This document shows, in pieces, positions 27,367 through 35,532 of a stretch of 64,000 nucleotides of DNA. The notes beneath the pieces were generated by a model that saw only the letters and a list, made by a program, of their open reading frames with translations, was not told the origin of the DNA and made no database searches. Where the stretch lies: the NCBI GenBank assembly GCA_964498075.1, contig CAZCGA010000008.1, positions 26,763 to 90,762 of the forward strand, given 5' to 3'. Every line of letters starts with the position of its first letter. Within the stretch, counting starts at the first letter, position 1. The position numbers were made by a program, and so were the translations under genes. The DNA is from CAZCGA01 sp964498075. Its GTDB lineage: Bacteria > Desulfobacterota > Binatia > HRBIN30.

Positions 27367-28757
27367 GAAGCGATCGCCAACTGGGGTGGGTTGTCAGGCT
27401 CGCCGGCGGGTGCGGCCGCGTTCGACACCGGCAGCGAAAAGCCGAAGCACGAGCCATGACCGACGCGACTCTCGACGCATAACGTGCCGCCGAGGAGGTC
27501 GGCGTAACGCCGGACCAGCGCGAGGCCGAGCCCCACCCCTTCGTGACGGCGCCGCGCCGAACCGTCGAGCTGTCGAAAGTCGTCGAAGATGGCGGTGACG
27601 TCCTCCTGACGAATCCCGATACCGGAGTCGCGGACCTCGAACAGCACGCGGTCCGGATCGTCTCGGCGAATCGACAAGACCACTTCGCCGTGTTGGGTGA
27701 ACTTGACCGCGTTGCTCAACAGATTGGCGAGCAAGCTGCGCAGCTTCTCACCGTCGGTCACCAGCCCCGGCAGGGCCTCCTCAAGCTCACAGCGCGCTTC
27801 CACGCTGGCGGGGCAGCGCAACCGTTCGGGGCTCACCAGGTCGCGCGCCAGCGCGGCGAAGTCGACGCGGGCTTTGCACATGCGAACCGTTCCCGACTCC
27901 AGGCGTGCGAAATCCAAGATGCCGTGTACCATGTCGACCAGACGGCTGGCGTTCTGTTGAATGCGCTCGACCAGCCGACGCGCGTTGTCGTCCAAGCGCT
28001 GCTCCCGGGCCTCCAGCAGCAACTCGATGTATCCGAGCACGACGTGCAACGGGGTGAGAAACTCGTGCGACAGGGTCGCCAGGAACTCCGACTTCAAGCG
28101 GTGCGCCGCTTTGGCCTGCACGTACGACGCCTCGAGCTGCTCGGTCTTCAGCGCCAACGCCCGCGTGCGCTCTTCGACGAGGCCCTCGAGCTGATGAGCG
28201 GCGGCCAAGCCGCGCGCCGCCCGCAGCCGCTCCTGGCGCGCCACCATCGCCGAGTGACCGTAGAAGAGCGCCACCGTAAAGAAGAACGGGATGCGCACCA
28301 GAGCGGGTGACGACCACAGCCCGCCCGGAGCGGAGCTGGAGTACAGACTGGCAACGCCGACCAGCACCGCGCCTATCAGGACCGTCGCCAGGTTCTCCCC
28401 GATTGCCGCCAATGTAAGAACGAAGAAGTACAGCAGGAAAAACTCCTGCCCGGCCACTCCACTGCCGGCGAGACCGTAGGAGATCCAGAGCGTGTCGACG
28501 ACCACCACCGGCAGCTGCAGGTACAACGCGAACAGATGGTACGCGGGCAGACACGACAACAAGAGATTCGACAGCAGCGCCGCGACAATGATCAACGGGA
28601 AGGCGCTGCCCACTGCCTGGCGACTGCCGAACAGGATCAAATAGCCTGCGGCGACGATGAACGTATAGCGCAGCAGGATGAAGATGCGCTTCTTTTCTTG
28701 GTCCCCGCCGCCGACGATCGGGGCGCTTGGCTGGGGATCTTCGTTCGACTCGGCCAT
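27363..28757 (-). CDS. Membrane sensor histidine kinase
   Basis: From ATG 28757, preceded by GGGGAGCG, the protein is 464 aa. An N-terminal block of about six membrane helices (residues about 28-195) and a short coiled coil come first. The HisKA domain has the H-box FLATLSHEFLTPLHVVLG, and the ATPase domain has N-box LLANLLSNAVKFT, G1 DSGIGI and G2 GVGLGLALV. The phospho-acceptor is the His in SHEFLTP. No response regulator is adjacent, so it is an orphan kinase. The frame remains open upstream, but that part has no family resemblance. Confidence 0.9.
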   Translation of the reverse strand: MAESNEDPQPSAPIVGGGDQEKKRIFILLRYTFIVAAGYLILFGSRQAVGSAFPLIIVAALLSNLLLSCLPAYHLFALYLQLPVVVVDTLWISYGLAGSGVAGQEFFLLYFFVLTLAAIGENLATVLIGAVLVGVASLYSSSAPGGLWSSPALVRIPFFFTVALFYGHSAMVARQERLRAARGLAAAHQLEGLVEERTRALALKTEQLEASYVQAKAAHRLKSEFLATLSHEFLTPLHVVLGYIELLLEAREQRLDDNARRLVERIQQNASRLVDMVHGILDFARLESGTVRMCKARVDFAALARDLVSPERLRCPASVEARCELEEALPGLVTDGEKLRSLLANLLSNAVKFTQHGEVVLSIRRDDPDRVLFEVRDSGIGIRQEDVTAIFDDFRQLDGSARRRHEGVGLGLALVRRYADLLGGTLCVESRVGHGSCFGFSLPVSNAAAPAGEPDNPPQLAIAS

Positions 28758-28921
28758 CGCGCTCCCCGCGCGGTGCAATGCACATGCCGAGCGGCGTGCG
28801 GCGAATGCGCACACGGCGAGGCGTAGCGCTATACTCGCCGCGACAGGATTGTACGCGGCCCGCGCCCGAGTCCTGACGCCAGGGTAGTCAGCGCCGCAGA
28901 CCGCTGGTAGAGGATGTCGCC

Positions 28922-31591
28922 ATGCCGGCATCACGCAACCGTCGTCACGTGCCCGCAGCTCGCGAACCGCTGAGAAAGCTCCCGCAGATCGCGCTTGGCC
29001 TTGTGCTGGCTGTCGGGTCGTTCGCCGCGACTGCCGGTTCACCGCATGCCGCTAGCGCACCCGACCTCGTGCCGCGGGTGATTGTCTTCGATCTGGCGAA
29101 CAGCCGCCCGCCGGCCGGCGGCCCGGAATCCTGGCCCTTCGATGGCGAGAACATCATCGGACGGAACGAGGCCTACGTGGCGTACCTGGACATTCTCCCT
29201 GCCGAGCACCCGGAGGCGCAGGTGTCACGCCGCTACGGTGCCCGCGGGCTCGCCGTGACCGCCATCTTCACCCTGGAGGAGTTCTGGGGCGCGGCGGATC
29301 GGTTCTTTCCCGGAGCTGGAAGAGTTGCGGCCGCGGCCGAGCCCCGAGCCGCCACCACCGGTACGCACTTCCATTCCTATGAAGAGGTGGAGACCGAGTT
29401 GCGCGATCTCGCGACACGCTTCCCCGAGGTCGCGCAGCTGATCTCACTCGGTCCCACCTACGAAGGGCGTGAACTCTGGGCACTGAAGGTCAGCCGCAAC
29501 GTGGCGGTGGGTGACCCGCAGAAACCCGACGTGCTCTTCACCGGCTGTCATCATGCACGCGAGTGGATCTCAGTGGAGCCGCCGCTCTACTTCGCGCACC
29601 GCCTGGTGGAGGATGCCGCGACCGACGCCGGCGTGGACGCGCTGCTGGAGCGGGCGGAAATCTGGCTGGTGCCGATCGTCAATCCGGACGGTCTGGCGTA
29701 CAGCCAGCAGTCGGTGAACGCGGCCACCGATGCGGTTCGCCTGTGGCGCAAGAACCGGCGACCGATCACCGTCAGCGGCTGCGGCAGCGGCATCGGCGTC
29801 GACCTGAATCGAAATTACCCGTACCAGTGGCGGCTGCCGGGCGACGGTCCCTGTTCACAATACAATGACGACGTGGGTGCGAGTGACGATCCCCAGGAGT
29901 TCCAAGTGTACCGCGGGCCCGCGGCGGGATCCGAGCTGGAGGTGCAACATCTCGTGGCGTTCACGGCGCCGCGGCCCGGCCGCAACTTCGTCGCGCGCGT
30001 CGACTTCCACAACTACGGCCAGCTGGTGCTCTTCCCCTGGGGCTACACCACCGAGCCGTCGCCGGCGCGCAGCACACAAGCGCCGCTGGCGCGTTTTCTC
30101 GCCCAGAGTCTGACGGGCACCAACTGGGTGCCGTACGTACCGGCGATTCCACCCTACGGAGTGCTCTATCCGATTACCGGCGGCTCGACCGACTACGCGT
30201 TCGCCGTCGATGGAACCGTCGCCGCGTTCACGGCCGAGCTGCGGCCGCGCTTCCCGCCGCCGCTCACGGTGTGCGGACCGCCGCACTGCTTCTTTGTTCC
30301 GGAAGGCGAGATCGACAACGTCAACCGAGAGGCCTGGGTTGCGGCGCGGGCGTTGATCGAGTGGAGCATTGATCCCGCGTCGTCGCCCGCCTCGGGTCGG
30401 CCGTTCGCGTACGTGGCGAACGAGGGCTCCAACACCCTTTCCATCATCAATGCGACCACCGGTGCCGTCGCCTCGACGGTGACGGTCGGCGCCACGCCGC
30501 ACGGTGTGGCGGCGGCCCCGACCGGCGACCTCGTCTACGTGGCCAACTCCGGCGCCGACACGGTCTCCGTGGTCGACACCGCACGCGCACTGAGCGATCC
30601 AGTCGGCGCAGTCATTGCCACGATCCCTGTCGGCGCGCATCCCAGCGAGATCGCGCTCACTCCGGACGGCGCGTTTGCGTACGTGACACACGCCGCTGCC
30701 GGTGACCTCGCCGTCGTCGACACCGTCACACACACAGTCGCCAGCGTTGCACTTGGTGGACAGCCGGCGGGCGTGGCGATCACCCCGGACGGTGCGTTCG
30801 CCTATGTCGCACGGTTCGATGCCGGCGACGTTGCGGTCATGGAGACGGCGACCCGCCACGTCGCGACGAGTATCAGTGTGGGAGGGAATCCACTCCGTGT
30901 TGCCGTCAGCCCGAATGGCGCTTTCGTGTACGTCACGAACGCGGCGGCAGGCACTGTATCCATCATTGATACTGCCTCGAATACGCTGGTCACGGCGATT
31001 GGCGTTGGAGAGCATCCGGGCGGCGTGGCCGTCATGCCCAATGGTGCGTTCCTCTACGTGACGAACCGGGATGACAACTCCGTGTCCGTCATCGACACGA
31101 CCAAGGCGCTGACCGATACGGGGCACGCCGTCATCGCGACGGTCCGCGTCGGTGCCGGCCCACTCGACGTTGCCATCAGCGCCGATGGCGCGCTCGCCTA
31201 CGTAGTCAATGCCGGGTCGAATGATGCATCGGTGATCAACACGGACACGAACAGCGTCCTGCCTGCCACGATTGCCGTCGGCGCAAGTCCGAGTGCCGTC
31301 GCCTTTGCGGCCGTGCTCAACCAGCCCGCTACGCCGGCTACCAGCCCGACACCTACAGTGACGCCGCTCATGACGGCGACGCCGTCACCGCCGATCTGCC
31401 CGGGCGACTGCAATGGCGATGGCAAGGTGTCGACCACCGATGCGCTGACGATGCTGAACGTCCTGCTCGGCAGAGGCGCCGCCCTTGCATGCCCCGGCGC
31501 GATGGGGGACACCGGCGATCGGCTGACGATTGCGGACTTGGTGCGCGCGCTGGGCACGGCCACCAGCCAATGTCGCGGCGAGCCGCGTTGA
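28922..31591 (+). CDS. Secreted M14 zinc carboxypeptidase with YVTN beta-propeller and C-terminal dockerin-like module
   Basis: The 889-aa protein has a signal peptide (about residues 1-46). The M14 peptidase domain (about 145-480) has the zinc motif HxxE in TGCHHAREW, substrate-binding DLNRNYPYQW, third ligand His in DFHNYGQ and catalytic Glu in AAFTAELRP. Seven or more YVTN-type propeller repeats follow (about 490-800: GRPFAYVANEGSNTLSIINATTG and its kin). A Thr/Pro linker and an EF-hand/dockerin pair (CPGDCNGDGKVSTTDALTMLNVLLG and a second loop) end it. It is an exported protease probably displayed on or released from the cell. Confidence 0.9.
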   Translation: MPASRNRRHVPAAREPLRKLPQIALGLVLAVGSFAATAGSPHAASAPDLVPRVIVFDLANSRPPAGGPESWPFDGENIIGRNEAYVAYLDILPAEHPEAQVSRRYGARGLAVTAIFTLEEFWGAADRFFPGAGRVAAAAEPRAATTGTHFHSYEEVETELRDLATRFPEVAQLISLGPTYEGRELWALKVSRNVAVGDPQKPDVLFTGCHHAREWISVEPPLYFAHRLVEDAATDAGVDALLERAEIWLVPIVNPDGLAYSQQSVNAATDAVRLWRKNRRPITVSGCGSGIGVDLNRNYPYQWRLPGDGPCSQYNDDVGASDDPQEFQVYRGPAAGSELEVQHLVAFTAPRPGRNFVARVDFHNYGQLVLFPWGYTTEPSPARSTQAPLARFLAQSLTGTNWVPYVPAIPPYGVLYPITGGSTDYAFAVDGTVAAFTAELRPRFPPPLTVCGPPHCFFVPEGEIDNVNREAWVAARALIEWSIDPASSPASGRPFAYVANEGSNTLSIINATTGAVASTVTVGATPHGVAAAPTGDLVYVANSGADTVSVVDTARALSDPVGAVIATIPVGAHPSEIALTPDGAFAYVTHAAAGDLAVVDTVTHTVASVALGGQPAGVAITPDGAFAYVARFDAGDVAVMETATRHVATSISVGGNPLRVAVSPNGAFVYVTNAAAGTVSIIDTASNTLVTAIGVGEHPGGVAVMPNGAFLYVTNRDDNSVSVIDTTKALTDTGHAVIATVRVGAGPLDVAISADGALAYVVNAGSNDASVINTDTNSVLPATIAVGASPSAVAFAAVLNQPATPATSPTPTVTPLMTATPSPPICPGDCNGDGKVSTTDALTMLNVLLGRGAALACPGAMGDTGDRLTIADLVRALGTATSQCRGEPR

Positions 31592-31642
31592 CAAAGAGAG
31601 ACCCCGTTGGTAGGTCATCCGACGTAAGGATTCGCGACGAGC

Positions 31643-31828
31643 ATGCACGAAGAGAGCGCACTCACTCAGTTTCTGTCGATCATGATCCAGCCGGACAACA
31701 TCCCGATCGTGGGGATGTTGCTCCTGCTGTTCTTCTTCACGTACGTGGCTTTCCGGGAGGCCCGCAAGAACGATCAGCTGATTGCCGAAGGCAAGCAGGA
31801 CGACGTGCTGAAGGAAATGCAGCAGTGA
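31643..31828 (+). CDS. Small single-pass membrane protein upstream of a polyferredoxin
   Basis: The 61-aa protein has one hydrophobic helix (IPIVGMLLLLFFFTYVAF) and a charged C-terminal tail (REARKNDQLIAEGKQDD). It ends 27 nt before the four-cluster ferredoxin, on the same strand. No family name is known to me. The position suggests it anchors or helps the ferredoxin meet a membrane electron-transfer complex (inference). Confidence 0.65.
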   Translation: MHEESALTQFLSIMIQPDNIPIVGMLLLLFFFTYVAFREARKNDQLIAEGKQDDVLKEMQQ

Positions 31829-31855
31829 GGGTAGGGGAGACGCGGAGAGGGCCGC

Positions 31856-32329
31856 ATGCCGTTCATCATCGTTGCTGAGAACTGTACCGGTTGCACCGCC
31901 TGCGAGAAGCGTTGCCCGACCAAGGCGATCAGCGGTGAGCCGCGCTTGGCGTTCTTCATCGAGCCGACGCTGTGTATCGATTGCGGGGCGTGCGGCGTCA
32001 TCTGCCCCGACGAAGCCATCCTCGACACCTTCGGCAACGTGACCCATGTGCTCAAGAAGGCGCAGCGGCCGATCGCCATCGTCCACCCGGACAACTGCAA
32101 CGGCTGCGGCGTGTGCATCGACGTCTGCCCGTTCGACTGCATCTATCCGTCGCCCGACAATGGGCCGGCATACCTCGGCAAGGTCGAGGTCAACGAGAAG
32201 ACCTGTGTCGGCTGCAAGCTGTGTGAAGAAGTGTGCGGCTGGGAAGGGATCTACATCATGCCGGCGGAGGAGAAGGCGCCCTTCCTGGAATCACTCGGCT
32301 ACGAGGCCGAAGCCGCCAACCCCGGCTGA
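31856..32329 (+). CDS. Polyferredoxin with four [4Fe-4S] binding motifs
   Basis: The 157-aa protein has four C-x2-C-x2-C-x3-C groups at residues 10-20, 40-50, 81-91 and 117-127. The first three end in Cys-Pro and the last in Cys-Gly. Sixteen ligands would hold four [4Fe-4S] clusters, twice the usual bacterial 2[4Fe-4S] ferredoxin, in two successive pairs. It has no signal peptide or membrane segment. It probably passes electrons between redox enzymes in the cytoplasm; partners are not seen nearby, apart from the small membrane protein. Confidence 0.88.
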   Translation: MPFIIVAENCTGCTACEKRCPTKAISGEPRLAFFIEPTLCIDCGACGVICPDEAILDTFGNVTHVLKKAQRPIAIVHPDNCNGCGVCIDVCPFDCIYPSPDNGPAYLGKVEVNEKTCVGCKLCEEVCGWEGIYIMPAEEKAPFLESLGYEAEAANPG

Positions 32330-32349
32330 GCTCGCGATCAGCCATCCGC

Positions 32350-32691
32350 CTATTTCTTCGCGAGCGCTTCCTGTAGCAACCGCTGCGTCTTCACGTTGAG
32401 GATGCCGTCACCTTCGATCCCGCGTGAGCGCTGGAAGGCTTCGATCGAGTTCACCGTCACGGAATCCAACTTCCCGTTCACCTCTCCCTGATACTCATTG
32501 ACCGCCTTCAGCGCCTCTTGAGCCTGCGTCACCTGCTCCGGCGTCACCTTCTGCTCGAGCGCCTTGGCCTCGACGTCCGGTATCGATTCCTTGATCTTTT
32601 CCAACGCCTCCCGCGCCCGATCCTCGGTGCTGTGTTGCTCGCAGCCCACCCCAGCGATCAACGACAGAAGAAGCAGCAGTGCTTTGCGCAT
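32350..32691 (-). CDS. Lipoprotein with a peptidoglycan-binding-like domain
   Basis: The 113-aa protein has a lipobox (LLSLIAGVGC, Cys17), a helical linker and a C-terminal segment (NGKLDSVTVNSIEAFQRSRGIEGDGILNVKTQRLL) with the helical pattern of PG_binding_1 domains. It would be lipid-anchored in the periplasm and bind cell wall. It lies 4 nt downstream of hisG on the same strand, so it is likely expressed with hisI-hisG although functionally unrelated. Confidence 0.75.
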   Translation of the reverse strand: MRKALLLLLSLIAGVGCEQHSTEDRAREALEKIKESIPDVEAKALEQKVTPEQVTQAQEALKAVNEYQGEVNGKLDSVTVNSIEAFQRSRGIEGDGILNVKTQRLLQEALAKK

Positions 32692-32695
32692 GGCT

Positions 32696-33586
32696 TCACA
32701 CGATCTTGTTGAGCGGGTACTCGATGATCCCGACGGCGCCCTGACGGATGAGGCGCGGAATCAGCTCGCGCACCTCGGGCTCGGAGATGACGCTCTCCAC
32801 CGCGTACCACTCGACGCCGTGCAGCTGGCCGGTCTGAAACAACGGCGACACGGTCGGCGCTGTCAGGCTCGGGATCATACCGATCACGGACTGCAGCTTG
32901 TCTTTGGGGACGTTCATCTTGATGCCCACTTTGCTCTCTGCTGCGAGCGCGCCCTGCAGCAACATGCTGATCTGCTCGATCTTCTCGCGCTTCCAGTCGA
33001 CCTGCCACGCGTTGCGGTTGGCGATGAGCTGCGGTGCCGACTCGAAGAGGTCGCAGACGATGCGCAGCCGGTTGGCGCGGATGGTGCCGCCGGTCTCGGT
33101 CACCTCGACGATCGCGTCGACCAGGCCGTCCGCAGCCTTGGCTTCCGTGGCCCCCCACGAGAACTCCACGTCGACGGGGATTTGCTTCTCGGCGAAGAAG
33201 CGCTTGGTGTAGTTCACCAGCTCGGTGGCGATGCGCTTGCCGCGCAGGTCTTCGGGCGCGCGGACGGCGGAGTCTTCGGGTACGACCAAGACCCAGCGCG
33301 TCGGGCGGAAGCTGGCCTTCGAGTAGACGAGGTCGCAGACCGCGTGCACCTGTGAGTTGTTCTCCAGGATCCAGTCCCTGCCGGTGAGGGCGGCGTCCAG
33401 CGTGCCGTCCTCGACGTAGCGTGCCATCTCCTGCGCGCGGACCAGCGAGCAGCGGATAGTAGGGTCATCGATGGTGGGGAAGTAGCTGCGGTCGGAGACG
33501 TTGATCTTCCATCCTGCCTTGCGGAACAGCTCGATGGTCGCGTCTTGCAGGCTTCCCTTGGGAATGCCGAGCTTCAGGACGTTCAT
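32696..33586 (-). CDS. hisG: ATP phosphoribosyltransferase, long form
   Basis: HisG catalyses the first, feedback-controlled step of histidine synthesis. The 296-aa length is the long, self-sufficient form with a C-terminal regulatory domain (about residues 215-296, LQSVIGMIPSLTAPTVSPL). Motifs include LGIPKGSLQDATIELF, DAALTGRDWI, and the PRPP loop EVTETGGTIRANRLRI. It sits 15 nt after hisI; the rest of the his pathway is elsewhere. Confidence 0.95.
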   Translation of the reverse strand: MNVLKLGIPKGSLQDATIELFRKAGWKINVSDRSYFPTIDDPTIRCSLVRAQEMARYVEDGTLDAALTGRDWILENNSQVHAVCDLVYSKASFRPTRWVLVVPEDSAVRAPEDLRGKRIATELVNYTKRFFAEKQIPVDVEFSWGATEAKAADGLVDAIVEVTETGGTIRANRLRIVCDLFESAPQLIANRNAWQVDWKREKIEQISMLLQGALAAESKVGIKMNVPKDKLQSVIGMIPSLTAPTVSPLFQTGQLHGVEWYAVESVISEPEVRELIPRLIRQGAVGIIEYPLNKIV

Positions 33587-33601
33587 GAGAGAGACAGTGG
33601 C

Positions 33602-33985
33602 TCAGGATTTCTTCGCGTACAAGGTCTCGGGGTCCACGACCCGTTGGGCAACAACGTGCCAGCCCGTTTTGTCGGCGGTGCGGAAGAAGCAGCTCTTGTA
33701 GCCCAGGTGGCAGGCGGCGCCGCCGCGCTGGTAGACCTTGAGCAGCACGGCATCTTCGTCGCAGTCGACGCGGATCTCTTTCACGTCCTGGACGTTTCCC
33801 GAGGTTTCACCCTTCAGCCACAGCTGGTTGCGTGAGGTGCTCCAGTAGTGGGCCGTGCCGGTGGCAAGCGTCTGCGCCCACGCCGTCCGGTTCATGTACG
33901 CCACCATGAGCACCTCGCCGCTGTCGGCGTCTTGCGTCACGACGGTCACCAGACCGCCGCGCTTTTCGAAGTCCGGTTCCTGCAT
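33602..33985 (-). CDS. hisI: Phosphoribosyl-AMP cyclohydrolase
   Basis: The 127-aa protein opens the adenine ring of PR-AMP in histidine synthesis. Visible motifs are MVAYMNRTAWAQTLATG, HYWSTSRNQLWLKGETSGN, the metal-binding DCDEDAVL, and CHLGYKSCFFR with the zinc-binding Cys residues. It is the short HisI form without the HisE pyrophosphohydrolase fusion. First gene of the hisI-hisG-lipoprotein unit. Confidence 0.95.
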   Translation of the reverse strand: MQEPDFEKRGGLVTVVTQDADSGEVLMVAYMNRTAWAQTLATGTAHYWSTSRNQLWLKGETSGNVQDVKEIRVDCDEDAVLLKVYQRGGAACHLGYKSCFFRTADKTGWHVVAQRVVDPETLYAKKS

Positions 33986-34197
33986 GCGGCGGAAGTCCTA
34001 ACACAGGACTCCTGTCACCCGCAACGTGCCCGCCGCCACGCTCGTGGGTGGCCGGTGCGGGGTTCCTCATTTGCGAGATCCGGGTGTGAGTTCAGCGATC
34101 TCTCCTGGGTGCCGGCTTGTCAGGTACCGACGAGGTCATAAGAGCCAAGGTATCCGTAAACTGGGATAACGGCATCCCGCCAATGGTTCAGGTGCCT

Positions 34198-34221
34198 TGA
34201 GCGTCAGCGCCGCGACGCTCA
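34198..34221 (-). terminator. Hairpin at the end of the outer-membrane protein gene
   Basis: Perfect 8-nt arms TGAGCGTC and GACGCTCA surround an 8-nt loop. The distal arm includes the stop codon of the - strand outer-membrane protein gene (34219-34221). No T-tract follows on that strand, so a Rho-independent terminator is only a guess. It may mark the border between the caspase region and the his genes. Confidence 0.4.
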
Positions 34222-35532
34222 GAACGTGTATTCCACTTGCGCCGTATAAATCACATCGGCTCGCAGGCCGTCGCGGTTCAGCGGAAACTGGAACGCACCG
34301 GCGATGACCAGGTCTCCGAACGGATTGACTCTGAAGCCCACGGCCGACTGCAGTACATCGTCATTGTTCCCATCGCGATTGTCGTCGTGGAAACCGAGGA
34401 AGTCGCTAGCAAGCGTGAGCCACTCGAAGGCGCGGAGATCCGCGCCTGCAATCCATTCAGCCTGGCTGGCGCCGTCGTTGCCTCCGCGGATGGCGTACCC
34501 CAGGTTGAGATGTGGCGAGATTCTACCAAGGGTCTTGGAAGCGATAAGCCAGGGCGTAAAGGTTGGGTTGTGGAAGCCGAGGAAGTCGTCGGCGTTGCCG
34601 GTCGGTACGGTCAAGACGCCATTGACCGCGAAGTCGGCAAACGACGCATCGTACAAGTGCCACTTGGTTCGCAAATAAAGGTCGCCGGTTCCGAAAGCGG
34701 AGCTACTGAAACCATCCGTTGCACACTGGAAGTTCTTTGTTTCGCATAGTTCCCCTGGTTGCAGGTTCCCCTTCGCGTCGGTCAACTGTGTATCCTTGGC
34801 GAGAATCGTCCCCGCTCCTGGGCTTCCACCTGGCTTCTCGACCATCACCCGGGCCGCACCCTTCATGTGCGCCTGCGCAAGAGAGAGTGTCACACTTGCA
34901 TCGATCGAGTCGGTTACGCCGTAGGCGGCTGTCAGAAAGAGCAGGTCGAAGGAGAGCGCGAGATCAAGATGAGTCTTGAGCACATCGTCTCCGAACCTGC
35001 TTTGATCACTGTCAGTCTTGAGAAATCCTGTTGAGAAGGCTGCTTGCGAGAACGGCAGGTTATCCAGCGGCGTTCCTTCCAGCGTATCGAAATCAATGTG
35101 CGTGTACGCGACGCCGACCGTCCCCGTGTTCCGACCCAGTGTCTGCGCCCGTTCAGCGAAGATTGGCCCGAGACTCTGCTCACTACGAACGAAAGTGTGC
35201 ACCTCTGGATCCCAGGCGAAGCGAAAGGAACCGCCAGCCGATGGAATCGGCGCTTGCGACCGGGCGGAGGCCAGGGCGGCGGACAGGCTACGGAACTGGT
35301 CGGAGAAACGGAGAGGTCGTTCTTCAGATGTCCCTGCACCGGGCTGCCCAACGCCGGCAATCGAAGTAGTCAGACTTCCGCCGAACAAACCCGGGATCCT
35401 CTGGTCCAGCGGCTGCGCATGTACGAGCGCGCCGCCGCCGACGCAGCTGAGGAGAAGGCCTGCGGCGAGCCCGGCGATCAGTGTGTGGCGCGTACCGGCG
35501 GCCACCCTTATCGCTCGTCCGCGATCTTCCAC
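34219..35532 (-). CDS. Outer-membrane beta-barrel protein (MetA-pathway-like transporter)
   Basis: The 437-aa protein has an N-terminal signal (TLIAGLAAGLLLSCVGGGALVHA) and many amphipathic strands. It ends in Phe (AQVEYTF), as outer-membrane barrels do. Segments such as NGVLTVPTGNADDFLGFHNPTFTPWLIASK and SPHLNLGYAI resemble the phenol-degradation MetA-type barrel family. Its GTG start lies 25 nt inside the end of the caspase gene, so the two are translationally coupled. The cargo is unknown, but coupling to a caspase-like protein is unusual. Confidence 0.75.
   Translation of the reverse strand: MEDRGRAIRVAAGTRHTLIAGLAAGLLLSCVGGGALVHAQPLDQRIPGLFGGSLTTSIAGVGQPGAGTSEERPLRFSDQFRSLSAALASARSQAPIPSAGGSFRFAWDPEVHTFVRSEQSLGPIFAERAQTLGRNTGTVGVAYTHIDFDTLEGTPLDNLPFSQAAFSTGFLKTDSDQSRFGDDVLKTHLDLALSFDLLFLTAAYGVTDSIDASVTLSLAQAHMKGAARVMVEKPGGSPGAGTILAKDTQLTDAKGNLQPGELCETKNFQCATDGFSSSAFGTGDLYLRTKWHLYDASFADFAVNGVLTVPTGNADDFLGFHNPTFTPWLIASKTLGRISPHLNLGYAIRGGNDGASQAEWIAGADLRAFEWLTLASDFLGFHDDNRDGNNDDVLQSAVGFRVNPFGDLVIAGAFQFPLNRDGLRADVIYTAQVEYTF

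Noticed and set aside
27358..27378. Terminator between purN and the histidine kinase
   Set aside because: Only a 5-nt stem (GGCGA/TCGCC) inside overlapping coding ends; too weak.
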